Of a stretch of DNA of 64,000 nt, positions 41,627 through 50,874 are shown one piece after another (the first letter of the stretch is position 1; every line of letters begins with the position of its first letter). Both the position numbers and the translations under genes were made by a program. The notes under the pieces are model-generated. The model was not told where the DNA came from and ran no database searches. It saw only the letters and a program-made list of their open reading frames with translations. This DNA comes from Malaciobacter pacificus (GTDB lineage: Bacteria > Campylobacterota > Campylobacteria > Campylobacterales > Arcobacteraceae). The DNA is taken from the NCBI RefSeq assembly GCF_004214795.1, contig NZ_CP035928.1:1984001-2048000 (forward strand). The letters are read 5' to 3'.

Positions 41627-42685
41627 GTGTCAAAAATTAATATGGGTAACTTTTTTGAAGATTTTTCAATAGGTCAAAAAATCATTCACCCACTTCCTAG
41701 AACAATTAGTGAAGGTGATGTATCTTTATACATCGCTTTTACAGGTTCTAGATTTGCATTACACTCTTCAGATGTTATTGCAAATGAGATGGGATATGAT
41801 AAAAGACCAATTGATGATGTTTTAAACTTTCACTTAACTTTTGGTAAGTCAGTTCAAGACATCTCTTTAAATGCCATTGCTAACTTAGGTTATGCAGAAA
41901 TTTCTTTCCCTAATCCAGTATATACAGGTAATACTGTATCTATGACTTCAACGGTTATTGGATTAAAAGAGAACTCTAATGGTAAATCAGGGGTTGTATA
42001 TGTTCACTCTATTGGTGTTAACCAAAATGGTGATGAAGTATTAAACTTCAAAAGATGGGTTATGGTTCATAAAAAAGATAAAGAGACTTCTACAGGTATG
42101 AACGAAGTTCCTACTTTTGCAGAATCTACTCCTATAACTGAAGAGATTAATATTCCAGTAGTTAAATGTGTTGATACAGATGCAACTGGTGGAAAATTCT
42201 TCTTTGAAGATTATGTAAAAGGTGAGAGATTAAACCACCCAGAAGGTATTACTATTGATGATAGTGACCATACTTTAGCAACTAAGTTATACCAAAACAA
42301 TGCTAAGGTACACTTCAACGACCACATGATGAAATCTACTCCAATGGGAGAGAGATTAATGTATGGTGGGATTGTAATTTCAATTGCAAGAGCAATTTCA
42401 TTTAACGGTTTACAAAACGCGCAATGGATGTATGCAATTAACTCTGGTGCTCATGCGAACCCAACTTATGCAGGAGATACAATCTATGCATATACTGAGG
42501 TTTTAGATACGATTGATCATAAAAGAGATGATATTGGATTATTAAGATTAAGAACGATTGCTGTTAAAAATCAGAAATCTTCTGAAATTGAGAATCCAAA
42601 AGGTGAAGATGGTAAGTACTTAAAAAATGTAGTACTTGATTTAGATTACACAGTAATCATTCCAAAGAAAAAAACACAAAAATAA
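41627..42685 (+). CDS. mch: Mesaconyl-CoA hydratase-like double hot-dog (MaoC) protein
   Basis: A 352-residue protein with two MaoC-type domains, the size of mesaconyl-CoA hydratase (beta-methylmalyl-CoA dehydratase) of Rhodobacter and Chloroflexus. Matching stretches are GNFFEDFSIGQ, SLNAIANLGYAEI, VIGLKENSNGKSGVVYV and RWVMVHKKD. The GTG at 41627 has AAGGAG six bases upstream. An in-frame TTG overlapping the previous gene is rejected. It would interconvert methylmalyl-CoA and mesaconyl-CoA. Substrate assignment rests on remembered family sequence and context. Confidence 0.8.
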   Translation: MSKINMGNFFEDFSIGQKIIHPLPRTISEGDVSLYIAFTGSRFALHSSDVIANEMGYDKRPIDDVLNFHLTFGKSVQDISLNAIANLGYAEISFPNPVYTGNTVSMTSTVIGLKENSNGKSGVVYVHSIGVNQNGDEVLNFKRWVMVHKKDKETSTGMNEVPTFAESTPITEEINIPVVKCVDTDATGGKFFFEDYVKGERLNHPEGITIDDSDHTLATKLYQNNAKVHFNDHMMKSTPMGERLMYGGIVISIARAISFNGLQNAQWMYAINSGAHANPTYAGDTIYAYTEVLDTIDHKRDDIGLLRLRTIAVKNQKSSEIENPKGEDGKYLKNVVLDLDYTVIIPKKKTQK

Positions 42686-42712
42686 ATTAAATTTAATTAA
42701 AAGGATAAAAAT

Positions 42713-43696
42713 ATGACACACCCAAATCAAGCATTATTTGAATCTGGTAAATCTTTACCAATTATTCCAACTTGTGAGCACTTTGCAGGTAGTGAGAAGC
42801 TAATCTTAAAAGGTTTCGAAATGCAAAAGAAACTTGGACCTGTTTTTGATATTACTTGTGACTGTGAAGATGGTGCAGAAACTGGTAAAGAAGTAGAACA
42901 TGCTGAAATGATTGTTAGAGTTGTTAACTCTGATGCTAATCCATATGGTATGGCTGGAACAAGAATCCACGATTTCTCTCACCCAGATTGGAGACAAGAT
43001 GTTGATATCTTAGTACCAGGTGCTGGTGAAAAGTTAGCATACATTACATTGCCAAAATCAACTTGTTATGAAGATGCAAAAACTCAAATTGAATATATTC
43101 AAAAAGTTGCTAAAGAAGCTGGTATTTCAAGAGAAATTCCAATTCATATCTTAATTGAAACTCATGGTGCATTACAAGATGTAGAAAAAACTGCAACTTT
43201 ACCATGGTTACAAGTATTAGACTTTGGTTTAATGGACTTTGTTTCTGGTTACCAAGGTGCAATTCCAGCAATTAACATGAGATCTCCTGGTCAATTTGAT
43301 CATAGATTAATTGGTGCAGCTAAAGCAAGAGTTGCTCAAGCAGCTATTCAAAACCATGTTATTCCAGCACACAACGTAACATTAGATCTTAAAAACCCAT
43401 ACCAAACTTATAAAGATGCTGAAAGAGCTAGAAATGAGTTCGGATTCATGAGAATGTGGTCAATTTACCCAACACAAGTACAAGCAATCGTTGATGCTAT
43501 GAAACCAGATTTTACTGAATTAGAAGCTGCTCAAAATATTTTATTATTAGCACAAGATGCTGAGTGGGGACCAATCCAATACGATGGTGAGTTACATGAT
43601 AGAGCTACTTACAGATATTTCTGGGAATTAGTTCAAAGAGCACACTTCTCTGGTGCAAAATTAATGGATGAAGTAACTACAAGATTCTTCTCATAA
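42713..43696 (+). CDS. CitE-family CoA-ester lyase, 327 aa
   Basis: The second free-standing lyase of the operon, of a subtype starting PIIPTCEHFAGSEKLILKGF. The acidic motif is CDCEDGAETGKE, metal Glu in IHILIETHGALQDV, and Asp in LDFGLMDFVSGYQG. The C-terminal lid carries MRMWSIYPTQVQAI and WGPIQYDGELHDRATYR. Likely reactions are aldol cleavage of malyl-CoA or methylmalyl-CoA to glyoxylate plus acetyl- or propionyl-CoA, or citramalyl-CoA cleavage. The following hairpin ends the operon. Confidence 0.82.
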   Translation: MTHPNQALFESGKSLPIIPTCEHFAGSEKLILKGFEMQKKLGPVFDITCDCEDGAETGKEVEHAEMIVRVVNSDANPYGMAGTRIHDFSHPDWRQDVDILVPGAGEKLAYITLPKSTCYEDAKTQIEYIQKVAKEAGISREIPIHILIETHGALQDVEKTATLPWLQVLDFGLMDFVSGYQGAIPAINMRSPGQFDHRLIGAAKARVAQAAIQNHVIPAHNVTLDLKNPYQTYKDAERARNEFGFMRMWSIYPTQVQAIVDAMKPDFTELEAAQNILLLAQDAEWGPIQYDGELHDRATYRYFWELVQRAHFSGAKLMDEVTTRFFS

Positions 43697-43704
43697 TATT
43701 TTAG

Positions 43705-43730
43705 AAATTAAGGCATCTTGCCTTAATTTT
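43705..43730 (+). terminator. Terminator of the CoA-lyase operon
   Basis: Perfect 11-bp arms AAATTAAGGCA and TGCCTTAATTT with a 3-base loop, 8 bases after the stop codon, and a T-rich continuation. Confidence 0.85.
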
Positions 43731-43828
43731 GACATTTTTTAAAACTTCAAATATATATTTCAAAACTAAACATTTTTTTAAATAATTATTCCAAACAGTA
43801 TCAAAAAAGATGATTTTCATTGCTACAT

Positions 43829-43837
43829 TGGTATAAT
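43829..43837 (+). promoter_or_regulatory. Extended -10 promoter of the fumarase gene
   Basis: TGGTATAAT is a TGn-extended -10 element 28 bases before the ATG. No good -35 is visible, as is usual for extended -10 promoters. It shows that the fumarase gene is transcribed separately from the operon terminated at 43730. Confidence 0.6.
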
Positions 43838-43865
43838 ATTTAAATTTCTAAGCAAAAGGGAAAAA

Positions 43866-45359
43866 ATGAGCGTAATTACAGAACAAGATATAGTAGATAG
43901 TATAGCATCAGCATGTCAATATATTTCTTTTTATCATCCAGAAGACTTTGTAAAAAGTATGGTAGAAGCATATGAAAAAGAGCAATCTGAATCAGCTAAA
44001 AATGCAATTGGACAAATTTTAATTAACTCTAAAATGTGTGCAATGGGACATAGACCTTTATGTCAAGATACAGGAAGTGTTAACATCTTCGTAAAATTAG
44101 GACTAAAAGCTAAGCTTGATATTTCTAAACAATTAGAAGATGTATTAAATGCAGGTGTTGCTAAAGGTTATACTGATCCTGATAATACTTTAAGATTCTC
44201 AGTCGTTTCAGACCCAGCAGGTGAGAGAAAAAATACTAAAGATAATACTCCAGCAGTTATTCACTTCTCAGTTGATTCTGAATCTGATAAATTAGATATT
44301 ACAGTTGCTGCTAAAGGTGGAGGAAGCGAGAATAAATCTAAATTTGCAGTATTAAATCCATCTGATTCAATCTATGATTGGGTTATGGCAAATGTAAGAG
44401 AAATGGGAGCAGGATGGTGTCCTCCAGGTATTTTGGGTATTGGTATTGGTGGTAATCCAGAAAAATCAATGCTATTAGCTAAAGAAGCTTTAATGGGTCA
44501 CGTTGATATTCATGAATTAAAAGAGAGAGGTCCTCAAAACGCACTTGAAGAACTTAGATTAAGACTTTATGAAGATATCAATAAAATTGGAATTGGAGCT
44601 CAAGGACTTGGTGGATTAACTACTGTTGTTGATGTTAAAATTTTAGATTACCCATGTCACGCAGCATCTTTACCTGTTGCTATGATTCCTAACTGTGCAG
44701 CAACTAGACACATTCACTTTGAATTAGATGGAAATGGTCCAGCTAAATTTGAAAAACCTTCTTTAGATATTTGGCCAGATATTGAATTACCAATGGATAC
44801 TATTAAAAGAGTTAACATTGAAGATTTAACAAAAGAGAACTTATCTCAATTTAAATCAGGTGATACTTTACTATTATCAGGAAAAATCTTAACAGCAAGA
44901 GATGCAGCTCATAAAAAAATAGTTGAGTACAAAAATGCTGGTAAACCACTTCCAAATGGTGTTGATTTAAAAGATAGATTTATTTACTATGTTGGACCAG
45001 TTGATCCCGTAAGAGACGAAAAAGTAGGACCTGCAGGACCAACTACATCTACTAGAATGGATAAATTTACTAAAGACATGATGGAAATTGGAATCATGGG
45101 TATGATTGGTAAAGCTGAAAGAAAGCAACCAACAATTGATTTAATTAAAGAGTACAAATCTATGTACTTAATTGCAACAGGAGGAGCTGCTTACTTAATT
45201 TCTCAATCAATTAAAGATGCAAAAGTATTAGCATTTGAAGAGATGGGAATGGAAGCAATTTACGAGTTTGAAGTAAAAGATATGCCAGTTACTGTTGCTG
45301 TTGACACTGAAGGTGTTTCAATTCACACTACAGGACCAGCTAAATGGAGAACTATTTAA
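43866..45359 (+). CDS. Class I fumarate hydratase ([4Fe-4S], single chain)
   Basis: Hydrates fumarate to malate in the TCA cycle. At 497 residues the alpha and beta parts are fused. Cluster cysteines lie in RPLCQDTGSVNIF, MGAGWCPPGILGIGIGG and MIPNCAATRHIHFE. The C-terminal part has GPTTSTRMDKFTKDMMEIGIMGMIGKAER and GPAKWRTI. Some class I fumarases also hydrate mesaconate to citramalate, which would suit the upstream mch-like operon. It is set off by terminators on both sides. Confidence 0.93.
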   Translation: MSVITEQDIVDSIASACQYISFYHPEDFVKSMVEAYEKEQSESAKNAIGQILINSKMCAMGHRPLCQDTGSVNIFVKLGLKAKLDISKQLEDVLNAGVAKGYTDPDNTLRFSVVSDPAGERKNTKDNTPAVIHFSVDSESDKLDITVAAKGGGSENKSKFAVLNPSDSIYDWVMANVREMGAGWCPPGILGIGIGGNPEKSMLLAKEALMGHVDIHELKERGPQNALEELRLRLYEDINKIGIGAQGLGGLTTVVDVKILDYPCHAASLPVAMIPNCAATRHIHFELDGNGPAKFEKPSLDIWPDIELPMDTIKRVNIEDLTKENLSQFKSGDTLLLSGKILTARDAAHKKIVEYKNAGKPLPNGVDLKDRFIYYVGPVDPVRDEKVGPAGPTTSTRMDKFTKDMMEIGIMGMIGKAERKQPTIDLIKEYKSMYLIATGGAAYLISQSIKDAKVLAFEEMGMEAIYEFEVKDMPVTVAVDTEGVSIHTTGPAKWRTI

Positions 45360-45372
45360 TAGTTTTCTTTCA

Positions 45373-45399
45373 TTACAAAAGGCTCTTTGCCTTTTGTAA
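45373..45399 (+). terminator. Terminator of the fumarase gene
   Basis: Perfect 11-bp arms TTACAAAAGGC and GCCTTTTGTAA with a 5-base loop, 14 bases after the fumarase stop, followed by pyrimidine-rich sequence. Confidence 0.82.
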
Positions 45400-45516
45400 C
45401 TTATCTTCCCTCTTTTCTAAAATCTTCCTTATACATAAAAACTATTTTTCAATTTTGACTTTGATAAGATGTTATTAATGATATATTTCCTCCAACATTA
45501 GAAATAGGAATAATAT

Positions 45517-46353
45517 ATGTTAATTGACGATTTAAAAGATTACTTAGGATTTGCAGTTGCAGGAAATTTTGCTAACCATCTAGGAGAAGCTGGTGAGGCA
45601 GATGAGTTTGCTGTAATTAAAACAGAAGAAAAAGATGCTCCAAAAGGAATGTTCCCTTTTTATATAAAAGGACATGATAGTTTCTTAGGTACGTATCCAA
45701 TATGTGATGAGAAAATACTTACTCATGGTAGAGAAGGTGATAACCTTCAAGTTGAAGCTGAAGTAGCACTAATTTGTGACTTTGTTTATGAAGATGGTAA
45801 AGTCAAAGATATTATTCCTAAATATTTTAGTGCCTTTAATGATTTTTCAATCAGAATTCAAGATGGAAATAAACTTAGTACTAAAAAAAATTGGGGTCCT
45901 AATACAAAAGGTATCTCACAAGAAATAATAGAGATTGATAATTTCACGGAAAATGGAGTATTAAGTAAATACCATATTGCATCATTTATTAAAAGAAATG
46001 GTATTGTACATGACTATGGTACAACAAGTGCTGTTAAATCATATAGCTACTTCTTTGGACAATTAAAAGATTGGATGATTAATAAACTTAATACCCAAGT
46101 TGATCAAGGTCCCCTTGAAGAATTAACTCAATTTTTAAAAGTTGCAGCTGATGATGCAAAAGGTATTTTAATAGCTGCAGGTGCAACTGCTTATGCAGAT
46201 TTTGGAAAGAAAAACTTTGTACAAAAAGGTGATGAAATTTTTGTATATGTTTATGATGCACACTTTCATTCATTTGATGATATCTATAATGATATGTGTG
46301 GTATGGACACATTCTTAACTAAATGCTCTAAATTACATCAAATTGTAGAATAA
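45517..46353 (+). CDS. DUF5718 / FAH-like protein, 278 aa
   Basis: A soluble protein of a family common in Campylobacterota. The stretch REGDNLQVEAEVALICDF and the later FNDFSIRIQDGNKLSTKKNWGPNTKGIS recall the fumarylacetoacetate hydrolase fold, in which acidic residues bind a metal. The exact reaction is unknown. It stands alone between two hairpins with AGGA before the ATG. The next gene is convergent. Confidence 0.7.
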   Translation: MLIDDLKDYLGFAVAGNFANHLGEAGEADEFAVIKTEEKDAPKGMFPFYIKGHDSFLGTYPICDEKILTHGREGDNLQVEAEVALICDFVYEDGKVKDIIPKYFSAFNDFSIRIQDGNKLSTKKNWGPNTKGISQEIIEIDNFTENGVLSKYHIASFIKRNGIVHDYGTTSAVKSYSYFFGQLKDWMINKLNTQVDQGPLEELTQFLKVAADDAKGILIAAGATAYADFGKKNFVQKGDEIFVYVYDAHFHSFDDIYNDMCGMDTFLTKCSKLHQIVE

Positions 46354-46366
46354 AATACAAAAAATT

Positions 46367-46395
46367 AAAGTATAGAGTTATAAACTCTATACTTT
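46367..46395. terminator. Bidirectional terminator hairpin
   Basis: Perfect 13-bp arms AAAGTATAGAGTT and AACTCTATACTTT with a 3-base loop, between two convergent genes. Confidence 0.8.
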
Positions 46396-46401
46396 CAAAA
46401 G

Positions 46402-46965
46402 TTATAAATCAACTAAAGCTTTAAAAGTAACTCCACATCTTCCAATATTATCTATAAATACATGATTTCTCTCATTGATTTTATCATCTTCTATAAATTG
46501 TTGTTTTACTTCTAATATTACAGGTGTAGTGTCACCAGGAATCTCATATGTATCATAATATTCACAAAATAGTGCACTTTGTGTATTTGCAATCATTGGA
46601 GGGTAATCCTCTAATTCTCTTTTTACTTCAATCTCAAATTTTTCAACTTCGCTTTCATCTTTTGCTAATGGAGTTGCACACTTTTGAACTAATGCTGCAT
46701 CTTCTTTTTTTGCAAAACAAATAGTAGCTTTTTTTGTTTTTAAAATATTTGCTAGTGAGTCTTTTGGAGATCCATCATCTTTTTTACCAATGGCTACTAA
46801 CACTAAAGCTGGATTTGATGAAATTGGAATAAAGTATGAGAATGGAGCACAATTTAAAACTCCATTTTCTTCTGTAACAATCCAAGCAATCGGTCTTGGA
46901 ATAACTGTTCCTGACATAATTTTATATCTATTTAAATCATCAATGTTTTTATAATCTAAAATCAT
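46402..46965 (-). CDS. Flavin reductase-family FMN-binding split-barrel protein
   Basis: A 187-residue DIM6/NTAB-type protein. RYKIMSGTVIPRPIAWIVTEENGVLNCAPFSYFIPISSNPALVLVAIG is the classical FMN-binding start. The middle has SLANILKTKKATICF, and the C-terminal GRCGVTFKALVDL closes the barrel. These proteins reduce flavin or carry it. Its partner is unknown. Confidence 0.9.
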   Translation of the reverse strand: MILDYKNIDDLNRYKIMSGTVIPRPIAWIVTEENGVLNCAPFSYFIPISSNPALVLVAIGKKDDGSPKDSLANILKTKKATICFAKKEDAALVQKCATPLAKDESEVEKFEIEVKRELEDYPPMIANTQSALFCEYYDTYEIPGDTTPVILEVKQQFIEDDKINERNHVFIDNIGRCGVTFKALVDL

Positions 46966-47075
46966 TTTTTTCCCTATTTTTTTCTTTTAACTATAATAAA
47001 TTATATCTAAAGAAGTGTAGTGAAAAAAGTTTTAAATAGTATATTTTAGGAAAATTAAAAGTTTGTTTCTAAAAG

Positions 47076-47300
47076 TTAAATTTTAAACTCTAACTCAACT
47101 TTCTTTGCAGTAACTTCACCCTTTAAAGTTAGATATGTATCATTTAAATATTGCTCTTTTTTTAAATTCTTCAATATTTTTTTACCATCTTTTAATGAAA
47201 ATAAGCCATTTCCTTCTAACTTTACAACAATATCATTTAGTGTTTCATCACTGTGTTTTTTTAAAACTGCAAGTAAAAAAACTTTTTCATTCATATCCAT
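47076..47300 (-). CDS. Small hypothetical protein, 74 aa
   Basis: A lysine-rich protein with no signal peptide: helix (EKVFLLAVLKKHSDETLNDIVVKLEG), then LFSLKDGKKILKNLKKEQYLNDTYLTLKGEVTAKK. The layout resembles a winged-helix DNA-binding fold, but this is tentative. It overlaps the MFS gene end by 10 bases and is last in that transcription unit. A second ATG two codons in is an equally good start. Confidence 0.6.
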   Translation of the reverse strand: MDMNEKVFLLAVLKKHSDETLNDIVVKLEGNGLFSLKDGKKILKNLKKEQYLNDTYLTLKGEVTAKKVELEFKI

Positions 47301-48472
47301 TTTAAAATCCTACTATAATAATAAGCAAATATAATAAAGCCTAAGCCCAATATTGCAGTAATTATATCTAGTGTTGCTAAAGTTGTCATTAAACCTATAA
47401 ATAGAGTTATCAAAGTACATACAAGCATGAAAATCATATCATTGTATGATATTACTCTACCTAAATATTTTTCATCTGTTTTTTCTTGAATTAAAGCATA
47501 AGTTAATGACCATAATGTTGTAGTTGATAAACCAACGAAAAATAAAGCTACTAGTGAAATATAAAAACTCTCTTGAACTAGTGACCAAAAAATAATTGTT
47601 ACACCTTGAAAAAATAATAGGTAATGTAAATTATGTTTATTTACATATTTACTTAAAATTAAAGGACCTATCATCAATGCAACTGCTCTAATTGCATTTG
47701 AAATACCAATTGAAAGAGGAACAGCGATAATTAAAGCATACTCATTTTTTGCTAAAATTGTAATCAAAGCATCAAAAGTCGTTAATCCAACACTAGAATG
47801 TAATAAGATTAAATGTAAAATGATTTTATTGTTTTTTAAATAGTAAAAACCACCTTTTATTAAACTTAATATTTTTTCACTATGATTTGAAACTTTTACA
47901 TCAAAATTAATTGAATAAAATAATATAAATGCACATACAAAAAATAAAGAATCTATTATAAATGCTGTTTTTACACCAACTATATTTACTACAATTCCAC
48001 TAATAGCCATTCCTGCAGCGTAACTAAAAGACCAAATTATTGAGTGTAATTCATTTGCTTTTTGTAAAGCGGGACCCTTTAAAAGTTTTGCAAGTAAAGA
48101 CATCTCCGTTGAAAAAAACATTGAAGCTGCACTCATTCTTATAAAAATAAAAATCATTAAAAGCAATATTTCATCTTTTGAATCAATTGTTAAAAATAAC
48201 AGAGTCATAATAAACTCTGTAGCAATAAGAGTTAACATTAATGGTTTTATTTTAAATCTGTCTATAATAGCACCTGAAAGTGGTGCTATTAAAACAGCTG
48301 GCAAAAAGTGCATAGCTGTAACTACTGAAATAGCTAATTCAGTTGAGCCAATTTGTACTAAAAGAGTATATATAGCAACATTTGAAAACCAAGCTCCAAA
48401 ATATGCAATTAGTTGAACAAAAGATAAATCTCTTACAACCTTATGTGTTTTAAATAATTCAACATAATTCAA
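47291..48472 (-). CDS. MFS transporter
   Basis: A 393-residue major facilitator with about 12 helices, of the EntS/MFS_3-like group: LIAYFGAWFSNVAIYTLLVQIG, LPAVLIAPLSGAIIDRFKIKPLML and a central loop DVKVSNHSEK. It probably exports a small molecule, and the substrate is unknown. It overlaps the upstream molybdopterin oxidoreductase by 14 bases. Confidence 0.9.
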   Translation of the reverse strand: MNYVELFKTHKVVRDLSFVQLIAYFGAWFSNVAIYTLLVQIGSTELAISVVTAMHFLPAVLIAPLSGAIIDRFKIKPLMLTLIATEFIMTLLFLTIDSKDEILLLMIFIFIRMSAASMFFSTEMSLLAKLLKGPALQKANELHSIIWSFSYAAGMAISGIVVNIVGVKTAFIIDSLFFVCAFILFYSINFDVKVSNHSEKILSLIKGGFYYLKNNKIILHLILLHSSVGLTTFDALITILAKNEYALIIAVPLSIGISNAIRAVALMIGPLILSKYVNKHNLHYLLFFQGVTIIFWSLVQESFYISLVALFFVGLSTTTLWSLTYALIQEKTDEKYLGRVISYNDMIFMLVCTLITLFIGLMTTLATLDIITAILGLGFIIFAYYYSRILKWI

Positions 48473-50165
48473 TTTCTATTAAAACCTCTTGATACATAGC
48501 AGAGAAAGTATCTTCATCATCTTTATTTGGAGTCAAATAGTTTACAAATCTATTTCCGGCAAAAAAGAACGCACAGTTATCTTTTATATCATCATTAATT
48601 TTTACATTAAAAATAGCACTTCCATAAGGTGAACTAATTTTAACTTTATCATCATCTTTAAAATTTGTAGCACTATTTAAATATACATTATTATCAATTT
48701 CAAATTGAGAATTTAATGATAATTTATTTTTTGCAGTTATTAAATAAAAATTCTCTTGAGTTTTATTTTTATAAAGAGGCTCTATTTCAACATCTTCTAT
48801 AAACTCAAATGTTTCAAACTTTTCATACTCTACTTTATTTTCTATATAGTAATTTAATATCTCATCTTTATCTTTTAAAGATTCAAAATTAAACTCTTTT
48901 ATTAAATAATTTGCTAAATCATATTCACTAATACTATTATAAGAAGCTTCTTTAACTTTATTTGAAATAGCAATATACTCATGTCCATATGAAAGACGAA
49001 CATCATCTTTTGATAAAAATTCAGTTGATGGAATTATTAAATCTGCATATTCACAAGTATCATTAAAAGTAGTCCCAAAATATACTACAAAAGTTTTTTC
49101 AAGTCCCTCTTTCACAAATTTTGTATTAGGAGCACTTACTACTGGATTAGCTCCTTGGATAAATACTAAATCATAATGTGAAAAATCAACAGTTGGAATA
49201 GCAACTTTTTTGTTTTTTCCTTTATATTCAAACTGTTTTTCATAAGCATAATTTGAGTCACTTAAATACCAAACTCCTCCACAATCTTGTTTATGAATTC
49301 CTACAAATGTTGCAAAAGAATCAATACATCTAGTTATTTGAGCACCTTCAAAGTATTTCTGAACTCCTAAACCTAAAACTATAGATACTGTTTTATCTTC
49401 AATAATATCAAATAGTTTATATACATCATTTAACTCAACTCCAGTTGTAACTTCGTATGAAACTAAGGGTCTATTTTTACAAATATCAAAGAACCAATCA
49501 TTACCTTCAGTATTCTCTTCTAAATACTCTTCATCATCAAGCCTATTCATATATGTTACTCTAGTAAGCATCAAAGCTAATTCATGATCAGTTTTTGGAT
49601 TTAATTGTAAGTGTAGTTCTGATTTCTTAGCTATATCTGTTTTTATAGGATCAATTGTAATAAAAGTTTTATCTTTTACTAAATTATATATATGAGGTGA
49701 AGTAACTGAAAAGTTTCTACCCCAAACAATAATCACATCACTATCAATTAAATCTTGGATTGGTGGATTTTGTACACTTCCTCGTCCTGCTTCAATACCA
49801 GCACTTCCTCCACCATCACATAAACTTCCCTTTGTTAAAACACTTCCATATTGAGAAAAGAAATTTTTAGAAGCACTTTGCATTACACCTAAATTTCCAC
49901 TTCCTTTATAAAATAGTGTTCTTGAAGCTTCTGTATTTTTTAGTTTATCAACTAATATTTCTAAACCTTGTTCTAAAGAAATATCTTCACTATTATACTT
50001 TGCTGTCTGTAAATACTCTTGCTTTAAAAGAGATGCAAAATTAACACATAGTTTTCCATTTGTAACTCTATTGTTTTTTGAACCTTTTACTAAACCATCT
50101 GAATATTCTGCTTGACATGTATCATAGCAATCCATTGGACATGCTACATTATTATTTGAACTCAA
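48459..50165 (-). CDS. Molybdopterin-dependent oxidoreductase
   Basis: A 568-residue member of the DMSO reductase family, shorter than most. The N-terminal [4Fe-4S] motif is CPMDCYDTC (C9, C13, C17), with a fourth Cys in NGKLCVNF. Cofactor-binding stretches are KGSGNLGVMQSA, VIIVWGRNFSVTSPHI and VFIQGANPVVSAPNTKFV. No Tat signal is seen, so it is probably cytoplasmic. Electron donor and substrate are unknown. The start is TTG, with AAGG upstream. The MFS partner is downstream. Confidence 0.88.
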   Translation of the reverse strand: MSSNNNVACPMDCYDTCQAEYSDGLVKGSKNNRVTNGKLCVNFASLLKQEYLQTAKYNSEDISLEQGLEILVDKLKNTEASRTLFYKGSGNLGVMQSASKNFFSQYGSVLTKGSLCDGGGSAGIEAGRGSVQNPPIQDLIDSDVIIVWGRNFSVTSPHIYNLVKDKTFITIDPIKTDIAKKSELHLQLNPKTDHELALMLTRVTYMNRLDDEEYLEENTEGNDWFFDICKNRPLVSYEVTTGVELNDVYKLFDIIEDKTVSIVLGLGVQKYFEGAQITRCIDSFATFVGIHKQDCGGVWYLSDSNYAYEKQFEYKGKNKKVAIPTVDFSHYDLVFIQGANPVVSAPNTKFVKEGLEKTFVVYFGTTFNDTCEYADLIIPSTEFLSKDDVRLSYGHEYIAISNKVKEASYNSISEYDLANYLIKEFNFESLKDKDEILNYYIENKVEYEKFETFEFIEDVEIEPLYKNKTQENFYLITAKNKLSLNSQFEIDNNVYLNSATNFKDDDKVKISSPYGSAIFNVKINDDIKDNCAFFFAGNRFVNYLTPNKDDEDTFSAMYQEVLIEIELC

Positions 50166-50865
50166 TTTTTACTAACCTTGAAAATTTCTCTACATTTTTT
50201 AAAATTAATTCAACTTTATATGAAGAGATATGAGTTGAGTCTGCTACATCATAAATTTTACTAATTTCAACATTACTCTCTTTTCCATCAATATATATTT
50301 TTTTATTTTTTATTGATTCTATATCTTCAATTGGAACAAATATTTCCAATTTTCCTTTAGTTAAATCTTTCGCTTCATATAGTAAAGTTCCAGGGTTTAC
50401 ATAATCTCCTTCTTTTACAGCTATATTAAAAATATAGTTTGATTTTTCAACTAATTTTTTATTTTTAATTGTATCTTTCAAAGTTTCAATTCTAATAATT
50501 AAATCTGCTCTTTGAGTTTCATAATTAATCGCTTTTAACTTTTGAGAATCCTTTTCAAACTTTGATTTAGAAGATACTTTATTTAATCTTTCATAATTTA
50601 AATTCTCAATTTTTATCATTTCATTTAAACTTGCAAGTTTTTTTCTATTTTGTTCTAACTCAATTTCATTTAATTTAGAATCTATTTTTATAATAGTTGA
50701 ATTTTTAGCACTAAAACCTTCTATCTGCGTATTTGCATAAATAACTTTTCCTGATACTGCTGATTTTATACTATAATTTTCATAGGGCATTAGTTTAGAA
50801 TAATATTCACTAGAATATGCTAAACATCCTATAAATAAAGATATCCAAAAACTTTTTTTTATCAT
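50152..50865 (-). CDS. HlyD/MFP-like periplasmic adaptor protein, 237 aa
   Basis: A signal peptide (FWISLFIGCLAYS) leads into a barrel-sandwich start (YSIKSAVSGKVIYANTQIEG), a coiled hairpin (about 65-140) and the second lipoyl half (IAVKEGDYVNPGTLLYEAKD). This is the plan of membrane-fusion adaptors, but no RND or ABC pump is adjacent. It lies 9 bases after batD and overlaps the oxidoreductase gene. Confidence 0.75.
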   Translation of the reverse strand: MIKKSFWISLFIGCLAYSSEYYSKLMPYENYSIKSAVSGKVIYANTQIEGFSAKNSTIIKIDSKLNEIELEQNRKKLASLNEMIKIENLNYERLNKVSSKSKFEKDSQKLKAINYETQRADLIIRIETLKDTIKNKKLVEKSNYIFNIAVKEGDYVNPGTLLYEAKDLTKGKLEIFVPIEDIESIKNKKIYIDGKESNVEISKIYDVADSTHISSYKVELILKNVEKFSRLVKIEFK

Positions 50866-50874
50866 TTTTTATCC

